Shown: positions 11,270-22,540 of the stretch, one piece after another | How positions within the stretch are numbered: the stretch's first letter is position 1 | Layout: each line of letters opens with the position of its first letter | DNA from: Marsupella aquatica | Lineage: Eukaryota; Marchantiophyta | DNA: 64,000 bases | Direction: 5' to 3' | Assembly: GCA_973895155.1 (NCBI GenBank) | Contig: OZ316891.1 | Span: forward strand, 20,956,001 to 21,020,000 | The notes under the pieces: model-generated | Seen by the model: only the letters and a program-made list of their open reading frames with translations | What the model was told of the DNA's origin: nothing | Database searches by the model: none | Translations under genes and position numbers: made by a program

Positions 11270-14256
11270 GGGCTCTCCATACCCAGACTACACATGCCCA
11301 TCCCTACTCACAAAACATGGTCTACATGTATATCATAACCTCCTGTTACCAGAGAAGTTATGACCTAATGGAGTAGGACATGACTGGTAATTTTTTTTGA
11401 AAATTATGGTGTAGATTATCTTTAACTGAGGTGGCAAACTTCACAAGCCCTGGCAGATTTCCAAGTGAGCCATTTTTAAGAACTGCCAAAAGATATAATT
11501 GATCAATTAGTAAACAAATGTGGATGGGAAACCACAGCCAACACTAATTGAAAACTGTGATAATCCAAATTTCCTAAATTGATTTCAATAACAAGGACAA
11601 TGAATAACTTGAACACTAATCAATGAGTGACTAGGAACCCCAAACCATGATTAATCAGAACTCAATATTAAATATAACAAAGCTTCAAGTTTTTGCATAG
11701 CACGTGTGGCAGCAAAATTAGTGGTATGGAAAAGCTTTGACCAACAAAAATAAGAAAAATTCGAACCAGGATGTCAGCCAAAATCTAACGTTTTCTTTGG
11801 AACTCTGCCTTCTCCTTCCTGTGCTTGCAGCACATGTCTTAATGTATGTGCAATAGAATTGGTCCTAATCTCAAAAAACAAAAGAAAAGAAAAGAATTCA
11901 GAAAGATATCCAAAACTGATCAACATCAGTCAAGGTGATGTGGAAATTAGAGAATATTCTACAAATATGAATTTAGAATACCTTCTTTTGCTTCCTACAC
12001 TTTTTAGAAATTTAGCTAATTTTTATCAAAAATACATATTTTGGATTGCACGTGGTTCATAATATATATTTTTGATAGTCAACCCCCCAAGGAGCTTAGG
12101 GGTAAAACACATGGCCTCAAGACCAAGTCAACAGCCTCAGTCCCCTCCAGAATAGCAAATGCTTAATAAGTGCTCTCTAGTGCAACAATGCTAGTTGTCT
12201 AAAGAAAGTTGTATAAGAAGACATGGTGGACAAGGATATTATTTATCTAAGAGCACTCGGCCCACTGGTCCGTTATCAGGACTGGATAAGAGCGAGTATA
12301 GGGACCATCTAGTAGGCCCAGTTATAGAACCCCGACTATGCCCCGGTCTGTGCACCCCAACGTCGCGCGCCAATGTTTTTAAAATTTGAGGCTGACAGTC
12401 CTGCATTCAATTACAGGAGTTGAATGAGGTGCTAAAGGATAATGAAGACTCGGAGACCAAGCAAGAGTTCATGGAGGAGAAAATCCGGGATCTAAAAACT
12501 ATGGTGTTAAATTATAGAGAGAAACAGCTCAAAGCACTCATAAAGAAAGTCATAGGGAAAGAACCAAAGAAGAGATTTCTTATTGATACAATTGAGGTGA
12601 TCACTAAGGAGCAGGTTACATAAGCTATGAAGGAAGTAGTCAAAGAGACCATGGGAACCACTGAAGGACAGACACACCAGGAGAATGATCAGGGGGAAGC
12701 CATAACAGCCGAAGGTTCAATGGATCCTCAGATTACAGATGAGACAACCAATGATGGAATACAAGTGGATGGGACATCGGGGACAAGTCCCAAAGGTAAG
12801 TAAAGGAGCAATGAAATTTTGCAAGCTAAACTAGCAAAATTTTTAGGTTAAGTATTGAGTTACAGTTAAGCACAGGTCGAGTCATTAGGGCACTTACTAT
12901 TTAAACTCTGTAAAAATTGACTAGAACTTCATTTTGTCTAGTTGAGGCTCAGTTTTGGTTAGGCAACAGTTGTATAGAGATGGATCAGTCTAGAGTCATC
13001 CGCTTGGTTGGAGTAACGATTGCAGCGATTTGGGGCATGCACGGCAATGACTTAGTTTATGAAGGCTACGATATCATGCTGGAAGATGGAAAGCGGTGTG
13101 CCTTGGGGCCGAATGCCCGAAGAGCTAGACTGAGTAGAGAGGAACAAAATGTAGGGTTGTCAGTGTGAAATCGGGTGAATTGATCATTTTTGTCGACCAG
13201 TAGGCTTAGGCCAATATATGTACAATTTCTTTGTGCAAATCAATGATGGTGTCTATCAAGTGTGGGAAGAAGCCGACTGCCAATTGTTTGGAGTCACTAG
13301 GCATGAGTTTTATATGCAAGTTGATACATAGGAACAAAATTGTTATCGTGTCATGAATGAGTGTTGGGTAGTGAGACTTGTGGAAAATCAGAAAAAGAAG
13401 ACTAAACAGATATTAGGGTTCCACAAGATGAGAACCAACCCAACCTATGGACAAACATGAGAAGAAAGCAGTGAAACAAGAATGGCACAAGTGGAGACAA
13501 CAATGCAGGAACTTAGCACTGAAGTAGTGGGAACAGAAGATGAAATCGAAATGACAGGTCAGGTGCAAGAATAACTGACAAACAACCAGTAAGGAGATGT
13601 GCTATCCGGTAGCAAGGAACAATTATTAGTTTTACTTGTTAACCAACAAGTATAACAATTAACATAACTATTAGCATTATTTAGTTGAATAAAATGGTTA
13701 CAAAAACTGAATAAACAATTTGACAATTACAACTGCTGATAGTTAGGAGAAGTTAGGAAAAACCTATTTGTATGAAGGATATAGGGTAGTAGAGTAGGAG
13801 TGAGAAGGGTCATTTGTTGTGGAAACTTTCAGGATCAGGAAGCTAAAGAAGCAGCCCAGGAAGAGGTAGTGCCGAATTGCTAGACCTGGAGGTAGAGAGA
13901 TGGAAGCCCATGGAAGGAAAACCATGTAAAGAAATTGTTGTGTTCATGGAATGAAAGATGCAATCAAGACCTACTGGCAGAACTGCAGGAAGCATTTGAT
14001 TACATAGTTTGTACTTGTTGTATGTCAATGGAATTAAAATTAAGAACTAAGTTGACGGCGAAGAAAAGATGGCTAGAAATATTAACATTGACAATGGGAA
14101 ATTTATTTGGATTTGGTTGGACCTGTTAAAGGGAGAATAAGAATTGTATGGCATGTGGAAATTGAAATCGCAAACTATTAAGAGAATCTCTACAAGCTTA
14201 GAATAAATAGAAATTGTCCAGAAATGTTGTAAAAGGGAGACCTAAAGTAGTGAAAT
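11270..14256. other. decayed accessory DNA, probable retroelement remains
   Basis: The frame from 12420 codes a charged Glu/Lys-rich peptide (MNEVLKDNEDSETKQEFMEE...) with a TAA at 12621. It then stays open to about 12800 (ending TSGTSPKGK). A second open piece lies at 12917-13168. Composition and position ahead of the reverse-transcriptase remnant at 14.26 kb suggest a degraded gag-like region, but no gag motif is visible. No intact gene. Confidence 0.3.
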
Positions 14257-14358
14257 ATGGATTGGTCGTTTAAATTTGAACGCATTCCATTTGGGCTACA
14301 GAATGCACCAAATAAATGCAAACACATAATTGAAAGTTGGATGAGAATTATTGAATAA
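14257..14358 (+). pseudogene. retrotransposon reverse transcriptase fragment
   Basis: This 33-codon remnant contains FERIPFGLQNAPNKCKHIIE. It matches the conserved stretch after the catalytic region of Ty3/gypsy reverse transcriptases, where the usual form is F-x-x-M-P-F-G-L-x-N-A-P. Stops occur in this frame on both sides, and no protease, RNase H or integrase is visible nearby. It is a short fossil of a Gypsy-type element. Confidence 0.65.
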
Positions 14359-14369
14359 GAAGAATCAAT

Positions 14370-14466
14370 ACACTAGAAGAAAACGACCCCTTTTGAGACC
14401 CTATGCTTTGTGACTTTAGGGAGACTTTCAAAAATACATGACTCCAAGTTTACGGGAGTCATGTTT
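14370..14466 (+). mobile_element. possible CACTA-type transposon terminus with hairpin
   Basis: CACTAGAAGAAAACG at 14370 resembles the terminal inverted repeat of plant CACTA (En/Spm) elements. Downstream is a perfect 10 bp hairpin: ACATGACTCC (14436-14445) pairs with GGAGTCATGT (14455-14464). No matching opposite terminus was found in the window, so this may be a solo end or coincidence. Confidence 0.35.
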
Positions 14467-15489
14467 GTTACATTTTATCAACTGATTTTTGGGGGATATT
14501 TGTGAAAGTCATTCCTACAACTTCTGATAAAGTAGCAATTGTAACACTAATAGGTGAGTCATATGTAAGTTGAATAAGTTACTCTCCATTACGACATTAT
14601 GAAATAGAGTGCAAGAAGTTGTACATGCACTACAACTTCACCAGCCTGGCCCTACATCATTTTTATACATTAAGTAATACTAGTGGCATCAATATGAAGC
14701 CCCACAAAATGAAGACCAATGTTTTTGGATCTAATATATATGAGTAAGTACCTTCCATTGCCTCGTAATTAAATAGACTGTAGGTAGGACGCTAGCTTGC
14801 ACTCTACACATCACGGAAGGTCTACTTAAACAAGGTTATTGCTTTATTGTGGATTTGTTGCTGATTACCTTTTTTAAGTGTCGCCATGCCATATGGCCTT
14901 ATTAGGCCAATATATATATATATAGTGTGTGTGTGTCCATGGCCAAGTCATATATATATACCATAAGCCACAATGCATGTAGTTAATTAATTATCATACA
15001 TAATGGTTGCATTGCATGACCCTAAACTCTAGCCTCAAATTAAAATAAGATGGGAACCAAGGTTAGGGTTGCCATATAGGTGGTGGCCTGGGGTGGGTTT
15101 AATTTAATGCCATGCCTAGACTACGTCCTGCATGCCCCTTCCATGCATCACTCCATTTGGGGGTACCAATGGTTTAGGGTTTAGGGTTGAATGCATTCCA
15201 GATTGCCAAGCACCATTGTCGATTCCTTCCGCGCGGAGCTGTTAGTCAATTTGCGCATAGTTTCCTCACCAAAATTGGAAAGTGTTTTCTCACTCAGTCT
15301 GGCTAGCAGGAACAGCAAGGGATCGTGAGTGATTGAGGAGCAAGGTAGAAGCGCAAGGGATTTCTGCTGGTGCATTTGGGGATGCTAATCGATCCAAAGT
15401 TCTGCAGGAGAGTGCGTGTCTAGTCGATCCAGTGCGAGTTCAAGTGAACAAGATAGTGTTGCGGTATAGTGTTGTCTAGATTTGTATGC
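14467..15489. other. intergenic with microsatellites and telomere-type motif
   Basis: Contains (TA)n and (TG)n microsatellites at about 14908-14936 and a further (TA)n near 14950. A GGTTTAGGGTTTAGGGTT motif at 15171-15187 holds two plant telomere-type units. No gene recognised. Confidence 0.5.
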
Positions 15490-18400
15490 TAATCTGTTGG
15501 GGATCGAACAACACACCTGCCATGTGACAGGGGCCCAAACCCGGTAGTAACTTAGTGAGGACTTATAATTGTGTATATAAGTAGAAAGACAAGTAGGTGT
15601 AGTAAAAGTGTTTGGATTTTCAAATTTTTAATTTTTGTTAGTTCTAATAAATGGATGCGACAACCGGAGACCGGAGTTGAGAGGGGTGCCAGGCGGTGAT
15701 GGATGACAAGGGAACCATTGAGGGGGTACAAGTAGGTCACAAGGCATCCCAAGGATTTGGAGGCACGGCGTGGGAATCTTGGAAGGGTGGGGGCCGGCCG
15801 GAGGCTCCACATAAGGCGCAAAACGGGAATAATGACCAAAATATAGAAAACGTTGAAATTTGAAACAAACGTTTCTGCGCTAGAACTATTCCAAACATGG
15901 TCATGTTTGGATTCATTTTGAAGCCCTCAATGAGTCCCACGCGAAATTGGGGTTCCCTAGTTGAGTTTAGGTCTGTATCAAATAGTGACATCTTGAGAAA
16001 CCTCAATGCCAGTAAAATGGTAACACTAGGCAATCTTGGAGTAGTGATGGTGGGAGGGCCCTTAGAAGGAAGGGGTTCTCACACTTGTGTTCCCCTTCAC
16101 CCTTTGTGTGGTCCTCACATGGTTTTTGCTCTCTTTCCCTTCCTTACTCCGTAGAAGGGGCACTCCGTAGAAGGGCACTCCATAGAGGAACCATCCCGTA
16201 GAAGAAGAGGGACACTCCGTAGAAGGGCACTCCGTAGAAGGGCACTCCGTAGAAGGACATATCCGTAGAAGGGCCCCTCACACTTTCTTCCTTCCCTTTT
16301 TCTCTATTCTCACTTGTGGGGTTCCCACCCATTCCTAAACCCTAAACCCTTTCCCTGTTGTGTTTCCTTTCAATGTGTGTACGGACCGTGGTTGTATGAA
16401 TATCAGATTTTTGACCATCTCAAAATCAGGAGTTTATGGGCTTGTTGGAAAGAGCTCACCAAGCTGAATCCAACAACGTGTCACACGGCCAAAACGGAGC
16501 TAAGATGGACGAGATATAGTGGATCGCATTTTTTTGAGAATACGGGAGTTTGGAGGCCGTACGGACGTCCGTACGTCAGGAGATCCCGGATTTCCAAGGG
16601 GAGAAGGAAGTAGCAGCACCTACAGAGATTGTGATCTGTGTTTTTCAAAGCCGGGGCCCCCTAGTGTTGTACGGACGAAACAGAGGGAGACGGTGCCCCG
16701 TAAAAACTTAAACGATCATATCTTGGCCGTTTGACCTCCGTTTTGTGCGCCGTTTATGGAGCCGTGATCAGGAAGAGGAGGGCTCCTCAGACATGTTTTC
16801 AGAAGTGAATTCTGAGAAAAAAATTTCAACAATTGTAGAGGCCCCCTCCTTTTACAACGGACCGGTGGTGGCGATCAAGAGGATTGAGGCTGGTAGGCAA
16901 GGTAGATAGATAGGATAGGAGGTGGTGGATTCAAGTGAGTCCTTGTTTAGCGGAGTGGTATTCACTCCAGATGAGAGTGATGAGGAGGCCAAATCACAGG
17001 GCTCAAGCCATGGTACTGTGAGTCATGAGGAGGAGGACTAGGGTGGCCGTACGGACTTGTTGTACAACCTCTTGGTTTTGAAAATTTTCTAAAGTGGGCA
17101 CTCACGGGCTTTTTGGAAAGAGCTCATGGAGCCGATTCCAACAAGAGACGACGCTCCTCAAACGGAGTCAGGATGAGAGAGTTAGAGCCCTGCGAAGTTG
17201 GTCTGTACGGGATACTAAAACATCCATAACTGGGTCGTCCGAAGTCCGTTTGCGGAGCCATTTATGGATTCGTGATCAGGAGAAGCAAAGCTATCCAAGG
17301 CTCCCCTCAGGGGAGTAGTTGGGCATATTTGAGGTTTAGACCATGAGTGGCCCCCTCACTTTCCCGAGACTACAGATGATTATGGTTGGCACCGTCTAAG
17401 GCACCGACGGTCCCGTAGTTAGTTTAGGGTTTTTAGGAGCATGTGTGTGCCGCATGTTTTCGGTTAGGGATTTCTCGTGAATGGTTTTTAGCGGCGCCGC
17501 TGGGATAGCCGCCATCGTGGTGACCCCGTGAGGGGTGCTTTGGTGTGTTTTTTCAGTATTTAGGGGGAGCCCCGTAGTGAGCTAAGGTGGGGAACTCAGT
17601 CTAGTGTTGGTTTGAGGGAAGTTAGCTCATAGCCAGAAGAGGGAATCAAGCCAGAGTAGTGAGGTAGAGGTGTCAGTAGCACTTGCCCTAGTGAGGCAAG
17701 AGTTGGGCAAACGGCAAGAGGCCGGGTTGTCCTTGCAATATGTTACGACATTTTGCCAAAACATATGGATTTGGTTTGATTCCTCAAGATTTGGTGTGAC
17801 GTTATCTTTTTTGGTTCACGATTGTGTTCTTTCCCCAAGAAGTGTCTAAGGAATCTTTGCACGGATTGGTCAACCATGTGAGTAGGAGGGGTGGTGACAA
17901 CACTCCACCAACGACCAGTAGGAGTGTGTGTGGTGTAGTCCATGGGACTTGATCAAAAGCAGAGAGGCTAGTCGATAGACTTGATCAAAAATTACATTTC
18001 CGGGAGCAGAAATAAATATACTCATCCTACATGCAATAGAACCTGAATAGTGTCCCTCCACGTTCCCGTCGTACGATAACAAACAATTTTAGTAGGAGGA
18101 AATACGTATTTGTCGTGTAAATCGTTTAATGAGGATGAAAATTATTGCGATCTATAGGTGTGGTGCATCCAAAGGATGCACAGGTTTGGTAGGAGTGATA
18201 TATCGTGATAATTTTATTATTCCTGATGAAAAGTTGCGGAACTCGATTACCTTAACACTTAGCTCCAGCGTCACTGACTCTGACGCTGAGCTCCCTTATG
18301 GTCCAGGCCTGGATAGGCCATCTGGGGAGGACTTAGCATGGGGAGACTTGTGGGCAACGAGACGTGGCGCTAGCGAGGCAAGGAGCCAAGTTGGTGACAC

Positions 18401-19610
18401 ACACTAAGGACTTGGATTAGTTGAGAGCTGGTAGGGTCAAGGAGAAATGAGCTAGGCTCAAGGATGGCCATCCGGACCTCCGATCACAATGGGCTAAGGC
18501 CTATCAAGAAAGTTATGGGCGTTGCCAATTGGTGGCGCGCCCATTATGCGCGATGAGATCCGAGTTTGGGGCCAAATGTTTAGGGACCAAAGCTGGTCCG
18601 GGGGTGGCAGGTCTCCAGAAGCATATATGAGGGGAGTGGTGTCTCCCTAGGGGCTAAGGGCGAGCCTAAGTCATGAGCCGTGACGGTCGCGACACTCAGG
18701 GAAACCGCCAAACAGAAATGACGATATCTTCCCAACGGGAAGTCCGTTGGAGGACTTATTAGGTGCGTTGAAAAGCTCTTGAGAAGGGCTATGCCCTCCT
18801 AAGGTTATCTGGGTCTAGGGGTACCTTGGGTTCTTGGGGTTTGCGGGTGTTAACTCGCCCGCTTGCCAAACCCCGCCGAATAGCAGCCAAGCCGCGTTCA
18901 GTCTTCCTAAGGAGCTTGCATTGGGAAGGCAAGGCCAAGTAGGTGTGGGGTTGAGTCCCAAGAATGTTTGGCCCCCAGACCATCAGTGGGGCAAATCGGG
19001 AGTTGGATTCTAGAGTCGGGGCCATTATGGTCCTGGCGTGTTTGGACAAGCTTGAGACAAGCTTTAGGACAAGCTACGTTAATTGGGCTATGAGCATGTC
19101 CTGGGGTCAGGGCGGTCAGTTGGTGATGGATAGGTACGAGGGGGAACCTGGCCGCGCCCAAGGAAGGAGCTATTTTGGATGAACAGTGGGTGTGGGCTCT
19201 GGTTCTGGCTTATGGCATCGAGAGGATCTATCGCTAACCTGTTTACCAACGTCTGTTGAGCTTGAGTTAGGATGCTAGACTTGACGAGTTCTAGATCCAG
19301 AAGGGTTACTTACCGAGATGCTTGGTTGCTTGTGCAGACAGGGAGGACCGTTGAGTAGCGGTCATGTAGGAGAGCAAGTGCGGCTTCGTATGGGAGGGGC
19401 CGCTGGTTGTGCAAGAGGCACTAGGGTGCTTGCTCGAGGTATTCCATGGAGATGTACGGGCACTAAGGGCACTTAAGCGTGAGTGTTGGGATTGGTGAGG
19501 GCGCTTGGTGGCAAGGTCCACCACTTGAAATCACTATTACTAAATATATAGATTAGGTTCATATTTTGTTATGGGATAACTAAATAGTTTGACTACTACT
19601 CATTTTATGT
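15490..19610. other. GC-rich LTR-retrotransposon-like debris
   Basis: Composition shifts to G-rich compared with flanks. Diverged copies of the same block occur at about 16430-16790 and 17090-17290. Each has a GGAAAGAGCTCA phrase, a TCCAACA phrase and a GCCATTTATGGA...CGTGATCAGGA phrase. This is typical of related LTR or untranslated sequence rather than coding DNA. No protein domain was recognised. ORFs such as 18789-19049 (minus) look accidental. Confidence 0.4.
16148..16280. repeat. short tandem repeat, CACTCCGTAGAAGGG unit
   Basis: About seven imperfect copies of a 16-18 bp unit, CACTCCGTAGAAGGG, with small length changes between copies. In one minus-strand frame it reads as repeated FYGVP, which is incidental. 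Confidence 0.85.
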
Positions 19611-19905
19611 GCATGCAAGGTAAACACCTATGCAAACCACAAGATGCACGCATAAATTATTTTAATATATGCATAAATTATTTTATTTGCATACAATAGT
19701 CATTTTACATGCATGCAAGGTGAGCAAATATGTAACCACAAGGTGCATGCACAATTTATTTTAGATATATGCAAATTGTTCTATTTGCATGTATTTGTTA
19801 TTTTATATGCATACAAGATGGGTAAATATGCAAGCCACGAGATGCATGCATGCACAAAGTTTTTTAGGTGCATGCATTAGTCGTTTTACTTACATGCATC
19901 ATTTT
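19611..19905. repeat. three-copy ~99 bp repeat rich in TGCATGCA
   Basis: Copies begin GCATGCAAGGT, GCATGCAAGGT and GCATACAAGAT at 19611, 19711 and 19809. Each contains ATATGCA and CCACAAGATGCATGC-like blocks. The area is dense in the palindrome TGCATGCA. Confidence 0.8.
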
Positions 19906-21269
19906 TTTGATGGCAATAGTACTAGCACACATTCCCATGTTTGATGTGTGTCACTTGACTTTCATCCAAGCGTTTGGGCGTAATCCATGCCATTTTGGTT
20001 CAGTATAAATAAAGTGGTGAGAGACACTCTCTCTTTATTCCCACGTTTTGATAATTCTTGTATCAAAGCAATCCTCTTTTCATCTCTCATATTTTTCTAT
20101 TTCTTTGCCTTATTAGTAATGATACGTCCTTTGGCCCGGATAGCAAAGGAATGAGTGGTAGACTTATACTTGGGACCTTAGGAACAAGGTCTCTTTGGGA
20201 ACTTAGGGGTGAGGCATCCTTTGGTCTGGATAGCAAAGGAACAAGAGAGTCATCATGAATCATAAAGAGAGAGATATCCCTAATCTTCCCCTTCATAACC
20301 CGATTTTGATTAGAGTTGTCACGCCAAAAGATCCGTCCGTACGCGGATTTTGGCTTAGGCTGGCATAAACTCCGTTAGACTTATTGAGGTTTTGGGCAAG
20401 AAGAGATGTGCAAACGGTACTTTATTCCCATAACCCGGCGCTAAGCGCGGCTAATTATACTCTTACACATACCATAGGTATGCTTTGGATTCTGCCATTG
20501 GAACGTACCTTAAGTCGATAGCTTGATCGACCTCGGCTTAAGGACTTCTAAGATTTTGTGCTGTCCACCTCCAATCTGGATCCGATGATACGGGGTATCC
20601 AACCCAGACTCGCAACCACTATCCGCAGCCGACACCACATGCACAACTTGCGTAATGTGTTCGGCCAAGCGCTTTCTACCAGTATACAAGATTGACGACT
20701 ACAACTGGAATTCACAACCTACAATCCCAATTTACGTGAAGGAAATGATGGGGAAAAGACTTTACTTTAGAATCCGTCATACACACACACGGTTGACTCG
20801 ACTTCTTTTGAATTAGCAGGCCCAACGGCGTCTAGATGTACATTACAATAGAGCTTGGCTCCGCACTCGCCCGACAAGATTAGTCATAGGTGCTCTCTTA
20901 TTCACGAAGGCCGGGGCTGCCCACACATCCTACGGACACCCGATTATGAACCTAAAATCTCCCATTGCCTCTATCAGGGAGTGCACTAAATACTAACTAA
21001 GAGCCGTGGCCAGGCACGGCCACGAGGCTTGGATCTAATCTGACCTAAATTCCTCTGAATGTCAGGCCAAAAAAGGCATGCCTTATTCTAAGATTCTACG
21101 CTAAGTAGGGTTGGTCGGATAGGACAGCGCCGCTTAACTAGTTTTGGTGCTTGTCCCTAGCATTTGTCCTCCCTGTCCTAACTCTAGTCTAAACCTACTC
21201 CACCGCTAATGTCTGGCATGCTTGCCAGACCCACCCAAGTTGGACTTGGAGTGGCCGTCCCGCTGTCTT
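19906..21269. other. LTR-like non-coding sequence
   Basis: No gene recognised. A short duplicated phrase, CTTTGG(C/T)C(C/T)GGATAGCAAAGGAA, occurs at 20132 and 20218. From 20310 the sequence has LTR-like character and may belong with the broken minus-strand coiled-coil ORF downstream in the same element. That link is inference. Confidence 0.3.
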
Positions 21270-21960
21270 CTTAGACAGTCTACGTCCTTCTTGAGTAGTT
21301 GGATTTGATCCAGGAGAGAGTCGTTCTCTCACTTTGTAGCGTCCGTCTCCTCCGCGGTTTCCTGGCACGCCTCCTCCAACTACTGGGCGTTGCTCATCAG
21401 CTGCGCCACCAGTTGGCCTTGTTTAGTGGCTTCTTGTAGAAGCCGCGCCACCTCCGCCTTCAGGGTACCAATCTCCGCTATATCTCTTTGGGCCCGAGCA
21501 TCGGTGTCCTCGACATCCTTTTGCCAAGTAACAGCTTGTCCCTTCAGGTTGTCAATCTGCACCCAAAGCTGAGCAATCTTTGCGTCCTTCTTGGCTCCGG
21601 CTTGTGCGGCCAATGCCGCCTTGGCTTTGGCCTCGGTGATCTGGGCCAAAATGGTCACAAGCTGGGGCCGAAGAAGCTGAAGCTAGGTCTCTCGGTCTGA
21701 GGCTTCATTTAATAGTTGGGTTACCTCAACCCCATACTGCTCTATCTTCCTCGTGGCTTTGGACTATGCATGTCTTGCCCGTCCTGCCGCAACTAGCTCG
21801 TGGTTGAAGAAGTACGCCACCTTTCGGGCCATAAACAACCCAACGTCTCAACTGACTTTTGCGGAGAAGTTGCCGAGCAACCCATTCAGAAATGTACCCG
21901 AAGCAAAGTATTTTGGGTTCATTAGGTTGTGGCTGCTGGCTCTCGGGCACTGATCTCCTT
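21270..21960 (-). pseudogene. broken coiled-coil ORF, probably element-derived
   Basis: On the minus strand one frame stays open apart from three stops (TGA near 21855, TAG near 21770 and TAG near 21686). It includes FMARKVAYFFNHELVAAGRA, then a long Ala/Lys/Gln-rich heptad-like region (about 21380-21658) containing ITEAKAKAALAAQAGAKKDA and IAEIGTLKAEVARLLQEATK. It is a predicted coiled coil. Similar Ala/Glu/Arg-rich coiled coils occur in proteins carried by plant retroelements, but no diagnostic gag motif is present. It is disabled as it stands. Confidence 0.45.
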
Positions 21961-22540
21961 CTAGCTAGGTGGGGGTGGACAAATCCAACTGTGGGGTGAC
22001 AAAGACAGGGGTAGCTGGATCCGTGATAAGGCGCGAGTGGCCCAAAGTTTACCGGGTAGGATCTCTAGTCATCCACTCCCCATTCCCAGGTCATTGCATA
22101 TCGGGCATGCCCAGGATCAGGAACAACGTATTTTTTTGGCCATGCGGTTGCCTCACAAAAGCCCAATACTTTTTCCCCTACATGCCTTCTTCCTACCCCC
22201 ATTTTTCCAGGAGAAACACTTTGCAAATGTGCACAAATTTCTCTTGATTGTCCAGTGTCAACTTCGGTTCACATTTCAATCTTTGTGCTGGCTGAGAGCA
22301 ACCTCCATGATAGCAGGTATGGCATGCGTGATAGTAAACTGGAGTTAAATTACAACATTTTTTAGCTAGCTTTGGGCGCCAGAAAAAAAATGTTGTCTAG
22401 AAAAAAAAAACCTTTTTTTTCCAAAAGAAATTCAAAAAATAAAAAATAAAAAATTACCTCTAATATTCCTGTTACTAGTTTTTGTTTCCTATTTCTTGTC
22501 ATTTGTAAATACCCCCAATGATTGACTATTTCCCGACAGT
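21961..22540. other. intergenic
   Basis: Overlapping plus-strand open frames (21969-22247, 22037-22348) have no recognisable domain. A-rich tracts lie at 22380-22460. No gene recognised. Confidence 0.4.

Noticed and set aside
22379-22460. A-rich tract as a retroposon poly-A tail
   Set aside because: No Pol III boxes or flanking direct repeat could be found upstream.
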